From: Acheta domesticus | Taxonomy: Eukaryota > Arthropoda > Insecta > Orthoptera > Gryllidae | Assembly (NCBI GenBank): GCA_031308135.1 | Contig: JAHLJT010000631.1 | Location: forward strand, 157,683,276-157,747,275 | Reading direction: 5' to 3' | Length of the DNA: 64,000 nt | Part shown: positions 48,348 through 59,321 of the stretch, piece after piece | How the letters are laid out: each line of letters starts with the position of its first letter | How positions within the stretch are numbered: position 1 is the stretch's first letter | The notes under the pieces: generated by a model | What the model was told of the DNA's origin: nothing | Database searches by the model: none | What the model saw: the letters and a program-made list of their open reading frames with translations, nothing else | Made by a program: the position numbers and the translations under genes

Positions 48348-51170
48348 GAGCCATTCCACGTTCAAATCGCACAAAAAAGACCAAAATTTGACCTTCATAT
48401 TTTTAATTTATTTTCTAATTTTTTCTATTTATTATATGGATCAAATAAGTGAACACGTGTATTTTTATTTTTTTCTAACTTCATTATTTTCGGAAATATT
48501 GTATAATGAATTTGCTAAAATGACGCGCATCACTAACTTAAAAATATCATATATTTTAATACACCAATTATAGAAATTCCGTTCAAATTCCATTCGAAAC
48601 TTAAAGACATGTTTAATTTTTAAGATTTTGCAAAACATTTAATTCTTTGAATTTTCAATTTTTTTTTCAAAAACTGAAATTTTGAAAATTAAATATTTTT
48701 GTAACTCGATGAGCTAAAAATTTTAAAAAAATATTTATAAACGCACTAGAGTATTGATAATAAGTCCAGAAAAAAATCAAAGTGGGATCTCAGTAACTTT
48801 AAAAGATAATAATATTTTACGAACCAGTGTGTAATAGATTGCTGCAATAGACATGTTTTTTGCGTTACTGGTCGTTCGGTTTCTTTGGATGAGCAGTAAT
48901 TTAAGTACTTCTTGAGGTGGTGAAACTTCATGATTGAATTTATAATAATAATATTGATGTGTATTAATATATATAGATATAATATATTTAAAATAATTTA
49001 TAAATAATTAAAAGACGGATTTTCTGGTCCCTCAAAACTCGCTTTAATACAAGTATCGCGTACTATAGAATTTCTGAACTTTCGTCACATGTACAGTTTT
49101 AATGCCTTACCGAATTTACTTCAGTTCTGGACAAAATTCCGTTTTTCTTCAGCCAACGTTTTAGACACTTTATCATGCGTTCGGTTGCTGCAAAAAGTCG
49201 TTTAATTATATTGTATGTCCCAACTTTCAAAAATTGTCAAAATTTAAATTTCAACTTCATGTCCCCTGTTGAGTGAAAGTAATAGATAAGTCACTAAATA
49301 GTATCTTTGTCTGATTTTTCGATGGACGTCGAAGGATCTTCAATGTAAACAAATGTATCTGTATTGCACCTTGTACTTTCTAAAATTTCTCATGGGATGC
49401 CATTTTGTTCCAATTTTCTTTTCCTTGGCGGGGTTTCTCCTATTGCAATTAAACTCATATTTATCTTCTCTTCATTAATTTCGCAGGCACTTGAACTATC
49501 TGAAGAGCTTAAATTCTCACTTCCTTAATTTCCATTTTTTTTTTCTGGACGTTCCGCTACTTTCGTTAATGCCACGGGAGCCACTGATCTCGACGCCATC
49601 TTCATTAAGAAAAGGCCGTTTTGGAAACCGATTCCCTTTCTTCCGAAATGAATCACAAATTCGCCAATCTAATGACTCCTGTCAATTCACCAGCAAATCG
49701 TGGTTTACGCGTCTTGGAGATTTTCTTTTTTAAAAATCGTGATCAGAAAGTTTAAATGGATTGAAACATCTATCCCATACGCTGATCGCCACTCATGTTG
49801 CTCAGTGTACACACGATTCACAGAACAAATACTAGCACTCTTGTCCTTCATAAGTATTGCGTATTGCGACTAATGTTGAGAAAATTTACCATGTCCCTTG
49901 ACAAGTGGTCGATTGTATTTCACGAGCAAGGTCAGGAGGGCACCCCGTCCCTAGGACGCAAAGGGACTCTGCAATAAAATTCGTTTTGCTGACACGAGGA
50001 AAAGCATTCGTTTGCTGTCACCACCCTTTCTGGGGAAAGAGTGAACATATGATTTATTAATGTTTCAGGCAGAGGATCATTTGTTTTATTTTCCGTCGGC
50101 ATTAGTATCCAGACTGATCGAACACAATTCGTTAGTGCAGGGGCAGAAACCACGGGCCCGAATACTACTATACTTACAATAGATTTTTTTTTACCTGAAC
50201 CTGTTGAGTGCCCACTTTTTTCTTGTTATGTTTTGTAGAAAATTGAACAAGAAATATGCCTATTTTTTTTCAAATTTTAATCTGAGAAAGTTCATAAAGA
50301 AATTTTCGTTTTTTAAAAATAATTACAATTTTTTAATGAAATATTTATTTTTTGAGAAAGTAATTTACAAATGATAAAATACATATATCAAAAATTTAAA
50401 CGAAACAAACCAGTAATTTTTATGTTAAGTACATTCGAGAGCGTCAATTGATCATATTTTGCAAAGTACGCGTAAATTTCAAAATGTAATATAGGGCGAA
50501 ACTACACAAATAAATAATTTTCAGGTAAATAAAAACACATGTGCCTCTTTTTTGTTGATTTCAGAATGAATCCATATATTCGAGTCATTTTTTTTAATAA
50601 TCGTGTCAATTCGAGTGCGATTTGACGTGGAATAGCTCGTATTTCAATTCTTTTCGCTCTCACCCATAAGTACATAGATGACCCACAAGTCACCCACGAT
50701 GTTACCCACAAAAATATGTATGATACAATGTCATTACATTCTGGGGCAGAGTGAACATCTGAAATACTAATAACTCTTGAAACCCTTATCAGGAACGGTC
50801 ATTCTTTTTTAGTTCTTCAGCACTTGCATCAAAGATGGCCGAACACAATTCGTTTGTGCATGGGTAGGCAGAACGCGACCTCATACTTACAATTGATTTT
50901 CTTAGAACTGTATGTGTAGAGTGCCCACTTTTTTTCTTGTTGTATTTTTTAGAAAATTAAACAAGGAACACGCCTATATTTGTTTCAAAATTTTATCTCA
51001 TTACCTGTAAATTCCAAAATTTAATATAGACATAACTACACAAATAATAAATTTTCAGGCAAATAAAAAAAATACGTGTCTCTTTTCTTGATGTCCAGAT
51101 TTAAGAAAAAAAAATCGTACATTTTAAAAATGTCGTGTCAACTCTTGTGCGATTTGACGTGGAATGGCTC
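48348..51170. mobile_element. 2.8-kb TIR element with GAGCCATTCCACG ends
   Basis: The left TIR GAGCCATTCCACGTTCAAAT (48,348) pairs with the right TIR, reverse-complemented GAGCCATTCCACGTCAAATC (51,170); the match extends to about 24 bases. Both sides carry ATTT (48,344-48,347 and 51,171-51,174), a plausible 4-bp target duplication. The right ~600 bases occur twice (about 50,029-50,638 and 50,740-51,170), giving an internal copy of the terminal repeat at 50,615-50,638. It contains a coding-like minus-strand relic. The superfamily is not identified. Confidence 0.7.
49294..49605 (-). pseudogene. Relic ORF of unknown family inside the GAGCC TIR element
   Basis: On the minus strand, ATG at 49,603-49,605 opens 'MKMASRSVAPVALTKVAERP'. 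A Lys run and one in-frame TAA follow a ten-A homopolymer, then the frame stays open through 'SSSDSSSACEINEEKINM', 'GETPPRKRKLEQNGIPW' and 'FVYIEDPSTSIEKSDKDT' to TAG at 49,294-49,296. Composition looks coding and includes a possible basic nuclear-localisation patch (PPRKRK). Downstream on the same strand, around 49,200-49,100, another coding-like block 'AATERMIKCLKRWLKKNG' occurs and might be a further exon. I do not recognise the family. By position it may derive from the element's own transposase or an accessory gene. Confidence 0.45.
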
Positions 51171-51174
51171 ATTT

Positions 51175-51880
51175 ATTTACGGTTACAAAAGTTAGATTTA
51201 TTACAGTTTTCTTTCAGCTGATGCTCGGTGGCAAATATGAAAACAATTAGGATTAGAACAATTACAACCGTTTACAGTTGGAATGACCATTAGAATTTGA
51301 GGATGATATCCTAGTTCTCATTAATTTCTAGTTATCTCTAAATTGACTTCTAGTTTAACTAAGACTTCACTTCATTGTATAACGGACAAGACAATAATAA
51401 TAAATGTAACAAAAACTATATAAGCAATAATAATAGCTTAAAAATTATACCAAAGCTAAAAGCAGTGTTAACAATGATTAAATTTATATCAGTAATAATA
51501 ATAACAGTAATAATAATAATAATAAGAAGAAGAAGAAGAAGAAGAAAAAGAAGAAGAAAGGTAACTGTCTGAGTATTGTTAGTGATGATCTAAATGGAAA
51601 TAAGTATATTGTTAAATTTGACTACATTAGAAGGAAGAGCATCAAGTGCTTTTGTAGATATTTTGTTCCAATCTACTACAGTGCAATTAACAAAGGAGAA
51701 CTTACCTACATGAGTTCTTTGCTTTCTACATCATATTTTCCAAGAATGATCTCCTCTGCTTTGATAATCTTGTGTCTGTAATCTTTTAGCGATATCTGCC
51801 CATGCTGTGTCTCCTCTGTATGTCTTGTACATACACATAAACGCTCCCGTTCCCTTCTTTTAGATAAGGACCCCGACTCT
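51175..51880. repeat. AT-rich spacer with (ATA)n(GAA)n tract
   Basis: About 51,487-51,560 reads (AAT)n then (AGA)n, a compound microsatellite that could be the tail of an older GAA-tailed LINE. Otherwise nothing is recognised. Confidence 0.55.
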
Positions 51881-52067
51881 TCTGCTGACCACAGCACGGT
51901 GCAGATCGCGCTCCGCTCAGTAGTCTTGGTTCGTTTCAACGAGCGGTGACCGAGGAGACTGTGCGAATTCAACTGTGTTTTTCAGCAGTGATATTTAGTG
52001 ATATTCTATATTGGTTCTATAGTAAAGCACAACCAACAAATAGTGCAACTGATTTTATTCCGTTAAA

Positions 52068-53440
52068 ATGAGTGTGGAAGTGCCCCCGCTGGGGGACTAC
52101 TTGAAACCTCAAGGTTAATTGTGGAGTCAATGGAAGTGACCAATGAAAATCCAAACGGCGGTGAATTCTACGGACAGGCGTTCCCATCATCATCATCACT
52201 GGGCGTCCTTTCCACCACCACCACCACCACCATCGCCACCTCCACAAACAGAGGGTGAACATCAGGAAAACGCATTACAGAACGTGAGTTTAAACGGAAA
52301 TGTGTGCTCCGATTCAAACCAGAACAAAAAGGTTTGGCTTTGACCATGGTTCAGATGAGAATATTAGATACAACGTTCCAGTAAGTTCACGCTATGATTT
52401 GCTTCGAAATTTAGACAATCGTAATAATATTGTACAGTGATAAAACAGTAAAAATTCCACCAAGCATTCATTCATAATGGTAACAACTACGGACATCTAC
52501 TTCTAGTTAATGATCTTAAAAAAGTAGCCAAAAATGATTACTATTAAACACCAAAAAGATTTTACCAAGTGAACTTTATAACAAATTGAAGCCTACAGAG
52601 GTTATAGAAAATTTTGTGATGGATATAATATACAATAATATTCCTTCAGAGATCCCTATAATTCTAAGCTATCAATTACAATTCATGGTATAGACCTGTA
52701 GCCTACTCTCAGAAAGAAATATTTTATGAATTAGCAAGGCTTACGTATCCAGTAACCGGCGTAACAAGGCTATATAGTAAAAATAGAGAATCTCTATGGT
52801 CCTGTGCAGTACATTTAATGAATACTGAACATGCTAAATCAATATTTAATGAAACTAAACTATTCCATTCTGTAATTAAAGTGCGGATGCGAAGTGCACT
52901 AAACAAGATAATACAGTATAAGCGTTGCTAGAGATTCAAACACACCCAAGCTAACTAATTAAATCCAAGATGTGTTCGTTGTGATGGATCTCATCATTAT
53001 TCACAATGTAATAGATAAAAACGAGAACAACCTATTTGTTGTAACTGTGGTGAAAAACACGCCGCGAATTCTCGTGGCTGCAAAAAATTCAAAGAGGCAG
53101 AAAGAGGACGAAAGCAGTGCCTACAATGCTCAAACTTCTGATAAAATGCAATGCTCAAACTTCTGAGCTTACAATGTTCAAACTTCTGATAAAACAGCTG
53201 GAAGTAGGCAACCTTCAGGAGGCCGCCACCAGTTGATAACATTCAAACCTTCCCCCCGCAGCGTAATGTAAATATGCCTTTGCCTTCTCAAAATTACGTA
53301 AATCCAATTCAAATTGGAGAAACCAAAGCCCCAATAATGCAAACGATTTCAATTTAATTAACACAATAGTAAATCAAATATTAGCAATAATTGTTCCTCA
53401 GTTACAAACTATGATTCAATCGTTAGTTTCCTGCTCTTAT
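52068..53440 (+). pseudogene. ORF1 (gag-like) of Jockey-type LINE, degraded
   Basis: ATG at 52,068 gives 'MSVEVPPLGDYLKPQG' before a stop. A shifted frame reads a His/Pro-rich stretch (HHHHH then PPPPPPPSPPP, about 52,185-52,250). A conserved middle block 'FYELARLTYPVTGV' (about 52,722-52,765) and 'RNRESLWSCAVHLMN'-like sequence follow in other frames. Zinc knuckles are visible around 52,970-53,100 ('CVRCDGSHHYSQCN', a stop, then 'CCNCGEKHAANSRGC'). Such proteins bind the element RNA. Numerous frame breaks show this copy is old. Confidence 0.82.
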
Positions 53441-53442
53441 TA

Positions 53443-53804
53443 ATGGCATTAAATAATAATGATGAAATGAGGTTATTAAACTGGAATGCCAATGGCATAA
53501 AACGCCAAACAAATTCATTCATTCACTTCTTAAATGAAAATAAAATAAAAATTGCCTGCATAACTGAAACCCATTTATTGCCTGGGGAATAATTTAAAGT
53601 TAATGGATATGCAATATTTAGAAACGATATATTAACGCACTGTGCTTCGGAGATTGGCAATCTTATTTACAAAAGTACGAAACATTTTCAAATAGACATT
53701 TCATCTGACAAAATGCTAGAGACCGTAGCAATTGTAACTTACGTAAATAATGAGGAAACAGTGATTGTGTCTGCATATAAACCAGTTAACTACCCATTCC
53801 CTCA

Positions 53805-53846
<42 letters not shown>

Positions 53847-55600
53847 CAGAAGCATTGGAAAGTTCTTATAATAGGGGACTTAAATAGCAAAAATATAGCT
53901 TGGGGATGCAATTCTACCTCCTCACATGGTGGAAAGCTGTTACAATTAATAACTAATAACTATCTAGATATACACGCACCCGATGAACCAACTCACTACC
54001 CTTACAACAATAGAATCACCTCAGATATCTTAGATATAATAATCTTTCAAGGAATAAACTTCCCAATCTATCAAACATTTGTTCCGGATCTAGATTCGGA
54101 TCATAATCAGTTATGTGCTCCTTCCAAGAGAAAATTTCAATAAAAGACGACATTAATAAAACAATAAACAAAAACATCAACTGGAATAAAATTCTGTGAT
54201 CTAATGTCTCAAAACCTAGAATTTCCAAAATTCAATTAAAAATGATACCCACTCTCGAATTAGAGATAACCAGACTAAATAATGCAATTCAAAAAAGTTT
54301 AGATTAAAGCATTATTCCATCCTCTCCAGCACAAAGACCGTGTAGTAATTGTCAAACCAACTACTGAATTTCATTCATGAAAAACGAAAACTGAGAAGGG
54401 AATGACAAATGAATAGAAACGCCAATTCCAAAAGAAAATAAACAAATTAGCGAGGATATTAAAATCGAATTAGATAACTTAAGATACTACTCTAACTTCC
54501 AAACTCATCTATCCCAAATACATCCTAATTCAAAACAACTGTGGACAACAATAAAAAGTATATCAAGGGAAAAAACAAATATCCCCCCTCTGAACTCTCG
54601 ATCAGGAAATTATGTACACACAGACCAAGAAAAGGCTGATTACATCGCCGAAAATTTCGAAAATACTTTTATACCTAACCCCATGATTCAAACTGAAACA
54701 TCTGGGAGTACCTTTCTACTTACAGGACATTATAAATGGTTTTACATTACAGAACATACAGACTTAAAGGAAACTGCGCACTCTCACAAACAAGAACAAT
54801 AACAGCAGGGGCACCGCAAGGTTCCGCACTATCGCCCCTCCTCTTCAGTGTTTATTTTTCAGACATTCCCAAATTTAGAGGCTCAAATCTTGCATTATTC
54901 GCTGACGATACTGCAATATACACAACGCATACAGATATAAATGTAGCGAAGGATAACATAGAAGCTGATGTCTCATGCTTTCTAAAGTGGGCTCATCAGT
55001 GGAGAATAAAAATGAACCCAACCAAAAACACAGGCCAAAATCTTTACTCTTTGTGAACTAAAGTTACCTCGCCAATAGTAGTAAATAATACTATCATCCC
55101 ATGGCTAGCAACTGATACACCAGTAAAATATCTTCCGGTTAACACTCACAAAGGTTAACTTGGAAAAAGCACATTGAAGTAATAACCAGTACAACATATG
55201 CCAAAATATCGAGACTGTATCCATTAATTAACTTTCGCTGAGCCTTAAATTTGGAATGTGCTATTTTAATATTTAAATCGATATTAGGCCATCGCTCACA
55301 TATGCCTGTCCAGTCTGGAATAACACAGCTAAAAGCAACATTGCAAAACTACAGATAATACAGAATAATTTTTAAGAAAATGTGCAAAGGCTCCTTGGTT
55401 CATCTCGAATACACAAATTCAAAGAGAACTTCAAATTGAGCCCCTAATAGAGCATATAAGAAAGAACTGAGACAAATATTTTACACTTCTTCCGTCCTCT
55501 CCTTGCTGTATAAAATTCACAATGGGAAAAATATTCAATAATCCCAAGAGAATACGCTCACAATATCCGAAAGATATGTTAAAACCTCAATGAAAAATAA
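53443..55600 (+). pseudogene. ORF2 (endonuclease-RT) of Jockey-type LINE, RT N-half deleted
   Basis: ATG at 53,443. The endonuclease begins 'MRLLNWNANGIKRQ', has 'IACITETHLLPGE' then an in-frame TAA at 53,590, and resumes in frame through 'FKVNGYAIFRND'. After 'YKPVNYPFPQD' a (TA)n tract (about 53,808-53,843) encodes alternating Ile/Tyr, then 'LIIGDLNSKNIAWGC' and 'SDILDIIIF' complete the domain. RT recognition resumes only at about 54,740 ('YRTYRLKGN'), with GAPQGSALSPLLFS and the catalytic FADD at about 54,902. The KPGKD, YRPISLL and first catalytic aspartate motifs are absent. The C-terminal remainder to about 55,600 is heavily broken. Confidence 0.88.
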
Positions 55601-55788
55601 GTATCCTCAATAATATTGTAAGTTTAAAATAAAATGTTTTTTTCAATGTATATAGAAGTATCTAGATTTAAGAAAGATTATCGCTTAAATTTTAGTATTG
55701 TATGTTAAATGTTTACATGTATTAGAAATATAATCATGAAAACTTGTAAATTAGCTAGTAGTAAAATACAATAGTAAGAGGTTGTTTG

Positions 55789-56788
55789 NNNNNNNNNNNN
55801 NNNNNNNNNNNNNNNNNNNNNNNNNNNNNNNNNNNNNNNNNNNNNNNNNNNNNNNNNNNNNNNNNNNNNNNNNNNNNNNNNNNNNNNNNNNNNNNNNNNN
55901 NNNNNNNNNNNNNNNNNNNNNNNNNNNNNNNNNNNNNNNNNNNNNNNNNNNNNNNNNNNNNNNNNNNNNNNNNNNNNNNNNNNNNNNNNNNNNNNNNNNN
56001 NNNNNNNNNNNNNNNNNNNNNNNNNNNNNNNNNNNNNNNNNNNNNNNNNNNNNNNNNNNNNNNNNNNNNNNNNNNNNNNNNNNNNNNNNNNNNNNNNNNN
56101 NNNNNNNNNNNNNNNNNNNNNNNNNNNNNNNNNNNNNNNNNNNNNNNNNNNNNNNNNNNNNNNNNNNNNNNNNNNNNNNNNNNNNNNNNNNNNNNNNNNN
56201 NNNNNNNNNNNNNNNNNNNNNNNNNNNNNNNNNNNNNNNNNNNNNNNNNNNNNNNNNNNNNNNNNNNNNNNNNNNNNNNNNNNNNNNNNNNNNNNNNNNN
56301 NNNNNNNNNNNNNNNNNNNNNNNNNNNNNNNNNNNNNNNNNNNNNNNNNNNNNNNNNNNNNNNNNNNNNNNNNNNNNNNNNNNNNNNNNNNNNNNNNNNN
56401 NNNNNNNNNNNNNNNNNNNNNNNNNNNNNNNNNNNNNNNNNNNNNNNNNNNNNNNNNNNNNNNNNNNNNNNNNNNNNNNNNNNNNNNNNNNNNNNNNNNN
56501 NNNNNNNNNNNNNNNNNNNNNNNNNNNNNNNNNNNNNNNNNNNNNNNNNNNNNNNNNNNNNNNNNNNNNNNNNNNNNNNNNNNNNNNNNNNNNNNNNNNN
56601 NNNNNNNNNNNNNNNNNNNNNNNNNNNNNNNNNNNNNNNNNNNNNNNNNNNNNNNNNNNNNNNNNNNNNNNNNNNNNNNNNNNNNNNNNNNNNNNNNNNN
56701 NNNNNNNNNNNNNNNNNNNNNNNNNNNNNNNNNNNNNNNNNNNNNNNNNNNNNNNNNNNNNNNNNNNNNNNNNNNNNNNNNNNNNNNN
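55789..56788. other. Assembly gap of exactly 1,000 N
   Basis: A second gap of the same round size, again an arbitrary placeholder between contigs. Open frames crossing it are meaningless. Confidence 0.99.
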
Positions 56789-57089
56789 GTATTCGTACAT
56801 AGAAAAAGGGAACTATGTAATTCGATACGTATTCTTTGGAAACAAATATTGAGAGTGCATGATAATATTTGAATATTAAGTAGGTTGTTGCTCTTCAGCA
56901 ACATGTCTCGCAAGATAAAATTAGGAAACAAATACACGAATTCATGATTCCAGAAAATTGCGGGGGAATAACTGAGGAAATTTGACTTTCTCTGCGCAGC
57001 ACATCCAATTAGTTTCAATTTTTTGAAGAAATGATGCAATTTGGTGTGTGTGGCCCACAAATAATTGCATTATTTGTATCTCCCGTGCG
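56789..57089. other. Unassigned AT-rich start of contig 3
   Basis: Nothing is recognised in this ~300-base stretch before the GC-rich island. Confidence 0.4.
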
Positions 57090-57660
57090 GGTTGAGAAGC
57101 GACGCGGTGCGTGTGAGAAGTCGGGCGCGGCAAGGAACGGCGTGAAGTGTCCGCAGTCCAGCAGCCAGCAAATTGGTTTCAGGAAAGTTTTGTTGTGTGG
57201 AGGATAGAGTGCGCTACCGACCTACTGGGGACGGAGGGGAATTTTTATATACGCACACGAGCTTGTTGTTGGCCAAGTGCACAGCGCTGCGGCGGGGCGG
57301 GGCGGTGCCCGGTGCGACCTGCTATTGCATGGTCTCCTTCTTCCCTCCCCTTCTAGCGAATTATCCTCTCCCACCATCCCACCCCACTCGCCGCGCCCCG
57401 TCCGGAAATTGTCCAGATTCCTTCCGTCCACATAAACAGGGGCTTATCGCGATATACGCGGGGGCGGTCGCAGAGAGAAAGGACGGACACGAGACGGCGA
57501 CCATCGGCGACAAGCGTCTGCCCCACCCCGTCGCCCCTCGTCCCCACTTCAGCGCCCCGCCCCGCCATGCCACGCCACGCCCCACATTCGGTATGAGACT
57601 GCGTACGTCGCGTCCAAGAGCATTATGGCGTATGCCAACTCTCTCTTAGTCTGAAGCTCC
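57090..57660. other. GC-rich, CpG-rich island C
   Basis: Composition rises sharply (gcggcggggcggggcgg near 57,290; cgccgcgccccgtccgg near 57,390; ccccgccccgccatgccacg near 57,560). A 158-codon plus-strand frame (57,173-57,649) and overlapping minus-strand frames exist, but all look like by-products of low stop density. This is the most promoter-like stretch in contig 3. I cannot place a transcription start or adjacent exon with confidence. Confidence 0.55.
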
Positions 57661-58746
57661 ACTCGTTGCTGGAAATATCACTCATAATTTTCTGCTTACA
57701 TCCAATTTGCAAACTTCTGTTTCTAGGGTATGTTTTTTTATCTATTTTGAAGCAAATAGTTGAATTTTCGGTTCGAAGCAATGGAGTATGGCTCTTACAA
57801 TAACAGGAATATTACCACAGCCTATGTATTCAATGGATAATAATTATATTTTATAGTAAGTTTAAAATAACATGTATTATAATACATTGAAAGTTTGAAA
57901 CTAAAATATTTTTTTCAGTTTATATTTTTGTTTTCGCTATTTTTACTGTCAGGTTCAAGCAGATCACTTCATTCTACTTCGCAAATGGACTAATGACAAT
58001 TTCTAATTCTACAAACTTGTTCAGTTGGTAACGTAAATACTATTTTAAGAATTGAAGTCCCTGTAAGCAGTCGCTATTTGCCTAAAGAGGTGATCGATTT
58101 AACGCGGATAACTTCCGTTCACGAAAGTAGTGAAAGAGGATCCTCTCCTATAAGATGGAAGAAGAGTCCTCAGTGTGACCCCAAGTGCATCCACTCCGCA
58201 GCGGTCAGGATGTAGCTGTCATTTGTTCCAAGACGAATTGCCGCCCACCGATCTACGAAGGCGACGCCAAAACTACCTCACGCGTAGATTCACTCACATA
58301 AGGCTCCCGTCGAGGCTTCAAGCTCGGGTCAATCCCTTCCTGCGCATTCTACTCTTAATTTTACTTCTTTCAACAAAGCACAATCATTTTAATTCGGTAA
58401 ACGTAATTATTACTCTTGAATTTCTGCAAACCTTCGTGATCAAATCTACAGGAATATAATTTCGGAAAACATACATTGTTACACTTCAGTGCTGAACAAT
58501 GATAAATATTGGGCTTATTGGAAAGTGTCACGACTGAAAAATTTCCGATTTTGTGATAAAAGTGCAATTGCACTTTAAAATCATTATGTTTTTCAATAAA
58601 ACAAGTAATGCTCCAATAGCATACACTTTCTAGCATTATTTTAAACTTAACTAATTTTTAGAAATTCCGAGTCTTCGACAAAAACGATACCTGAACCATT
58701 AATTTAAACGACCCTTGTTATATCAGTGGATTAAAAAAAAAAACAA
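57661..58746. other. Unassigned sequence
   Basis: No supported gene or repeat. A moderately GC-rich patch at 58,130-58,350 has open frames of fewer than 100 codons without recognisable domains. Confidence 0.4.
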
Positions 58747-59319
58747 CTAGTGGTGCTACCAAAGCACATACTTTCTCGCACTACTTCTACATGGACAATT
58801 CGTGGATAGGAAAATAATTAATATGATGATACCAAGAAGAGAAGTGAAAGATTGTTAAAATGTTAAAAATTGGAAAATTACATACAGACACTTCCAGTTT
58901 ATTTATCGTAATTATCAATATTTGTGATTCGAATGGCTTCACATAGTTTTCAATCATGTTACTAGAATTCTCAATTATTTCATATGACCACAGAGAATTT
59001 TGACAAATAATATTTCTAGACCAGGACTCGAACCAGCGATATTTCCCTCGGAAGAACTGTGCCAATGCCCGCTTTTAATCCACTGCGACCATCTTTGCTG
59101 TGCATAGCAGGTGTATTTATATAAGAGTAATAAGTGTACGGTGGTTTCATTTCTAGCATTAGGAAGCCAACAAATTCAGAGAATGTGAAACAAAATGTGT
59201 TTTGGGCTCCCAAAGAAGGTATCTGTGAAATCATTAATAACAGAAAAACTACTTCAAACTATAGAGATTAGAAAACTAAGTTCTGCGAGAAAGTCTGTGC
59301 CATTCTATAGCACCACTAG
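58747..59319 (-). mobile_element. Short CTAGTGGTGCTAC TIR element with one tRNA-like module
   Basis: A 573-bp element with left end CTAGTGGTGCTACCAAAGCA (58,747) and right end, reverse-complemented, CTAGTGGTGCTATAGAATGG (59,319). Both ends continue into 'actttctcgca'. The interior matches the third tRNA-like module of 15,945-17,533, with the tRNA-like segment at about 59,025-59,110 on the minus strand (B box GGTTCGAGTCC, degenerate A box). This is the cleanest complete member of the subfamily, since both ends survive. Confidence 0.82.
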
Positions 59320-59321
59320 CT

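Larger units (their letters stand above)
51880..55640 (+). mobile_element. Jockey-type non-LTR retrotransposon, internally deleted
   Basis: A GC-richer leader (about 51,885-52,067) is followed by a gag-like ORF1 with paired CCHC knuckles and an ORF2 with APE endonuclease and the C-terminal half of the RT. The FADD form of the catalytic box and the double-knuckle ORF1 fit the Jockey clade. The fingers part of the RT is missing, several stops are present, and a (TA)n tract has expanded within the endonuclease. The 3' boundary is approximate, and no clear poly-A tail or TSD was found. Confidence 0.88.

Noticed and set aside
57173..57649. A 158-codon plus-strand frame in GC-rich island C.
   Set aside because: Three other frames are open in the same interval. 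The sequence is Pro/Arg/His-rich without a domain, and length is explained by composition.
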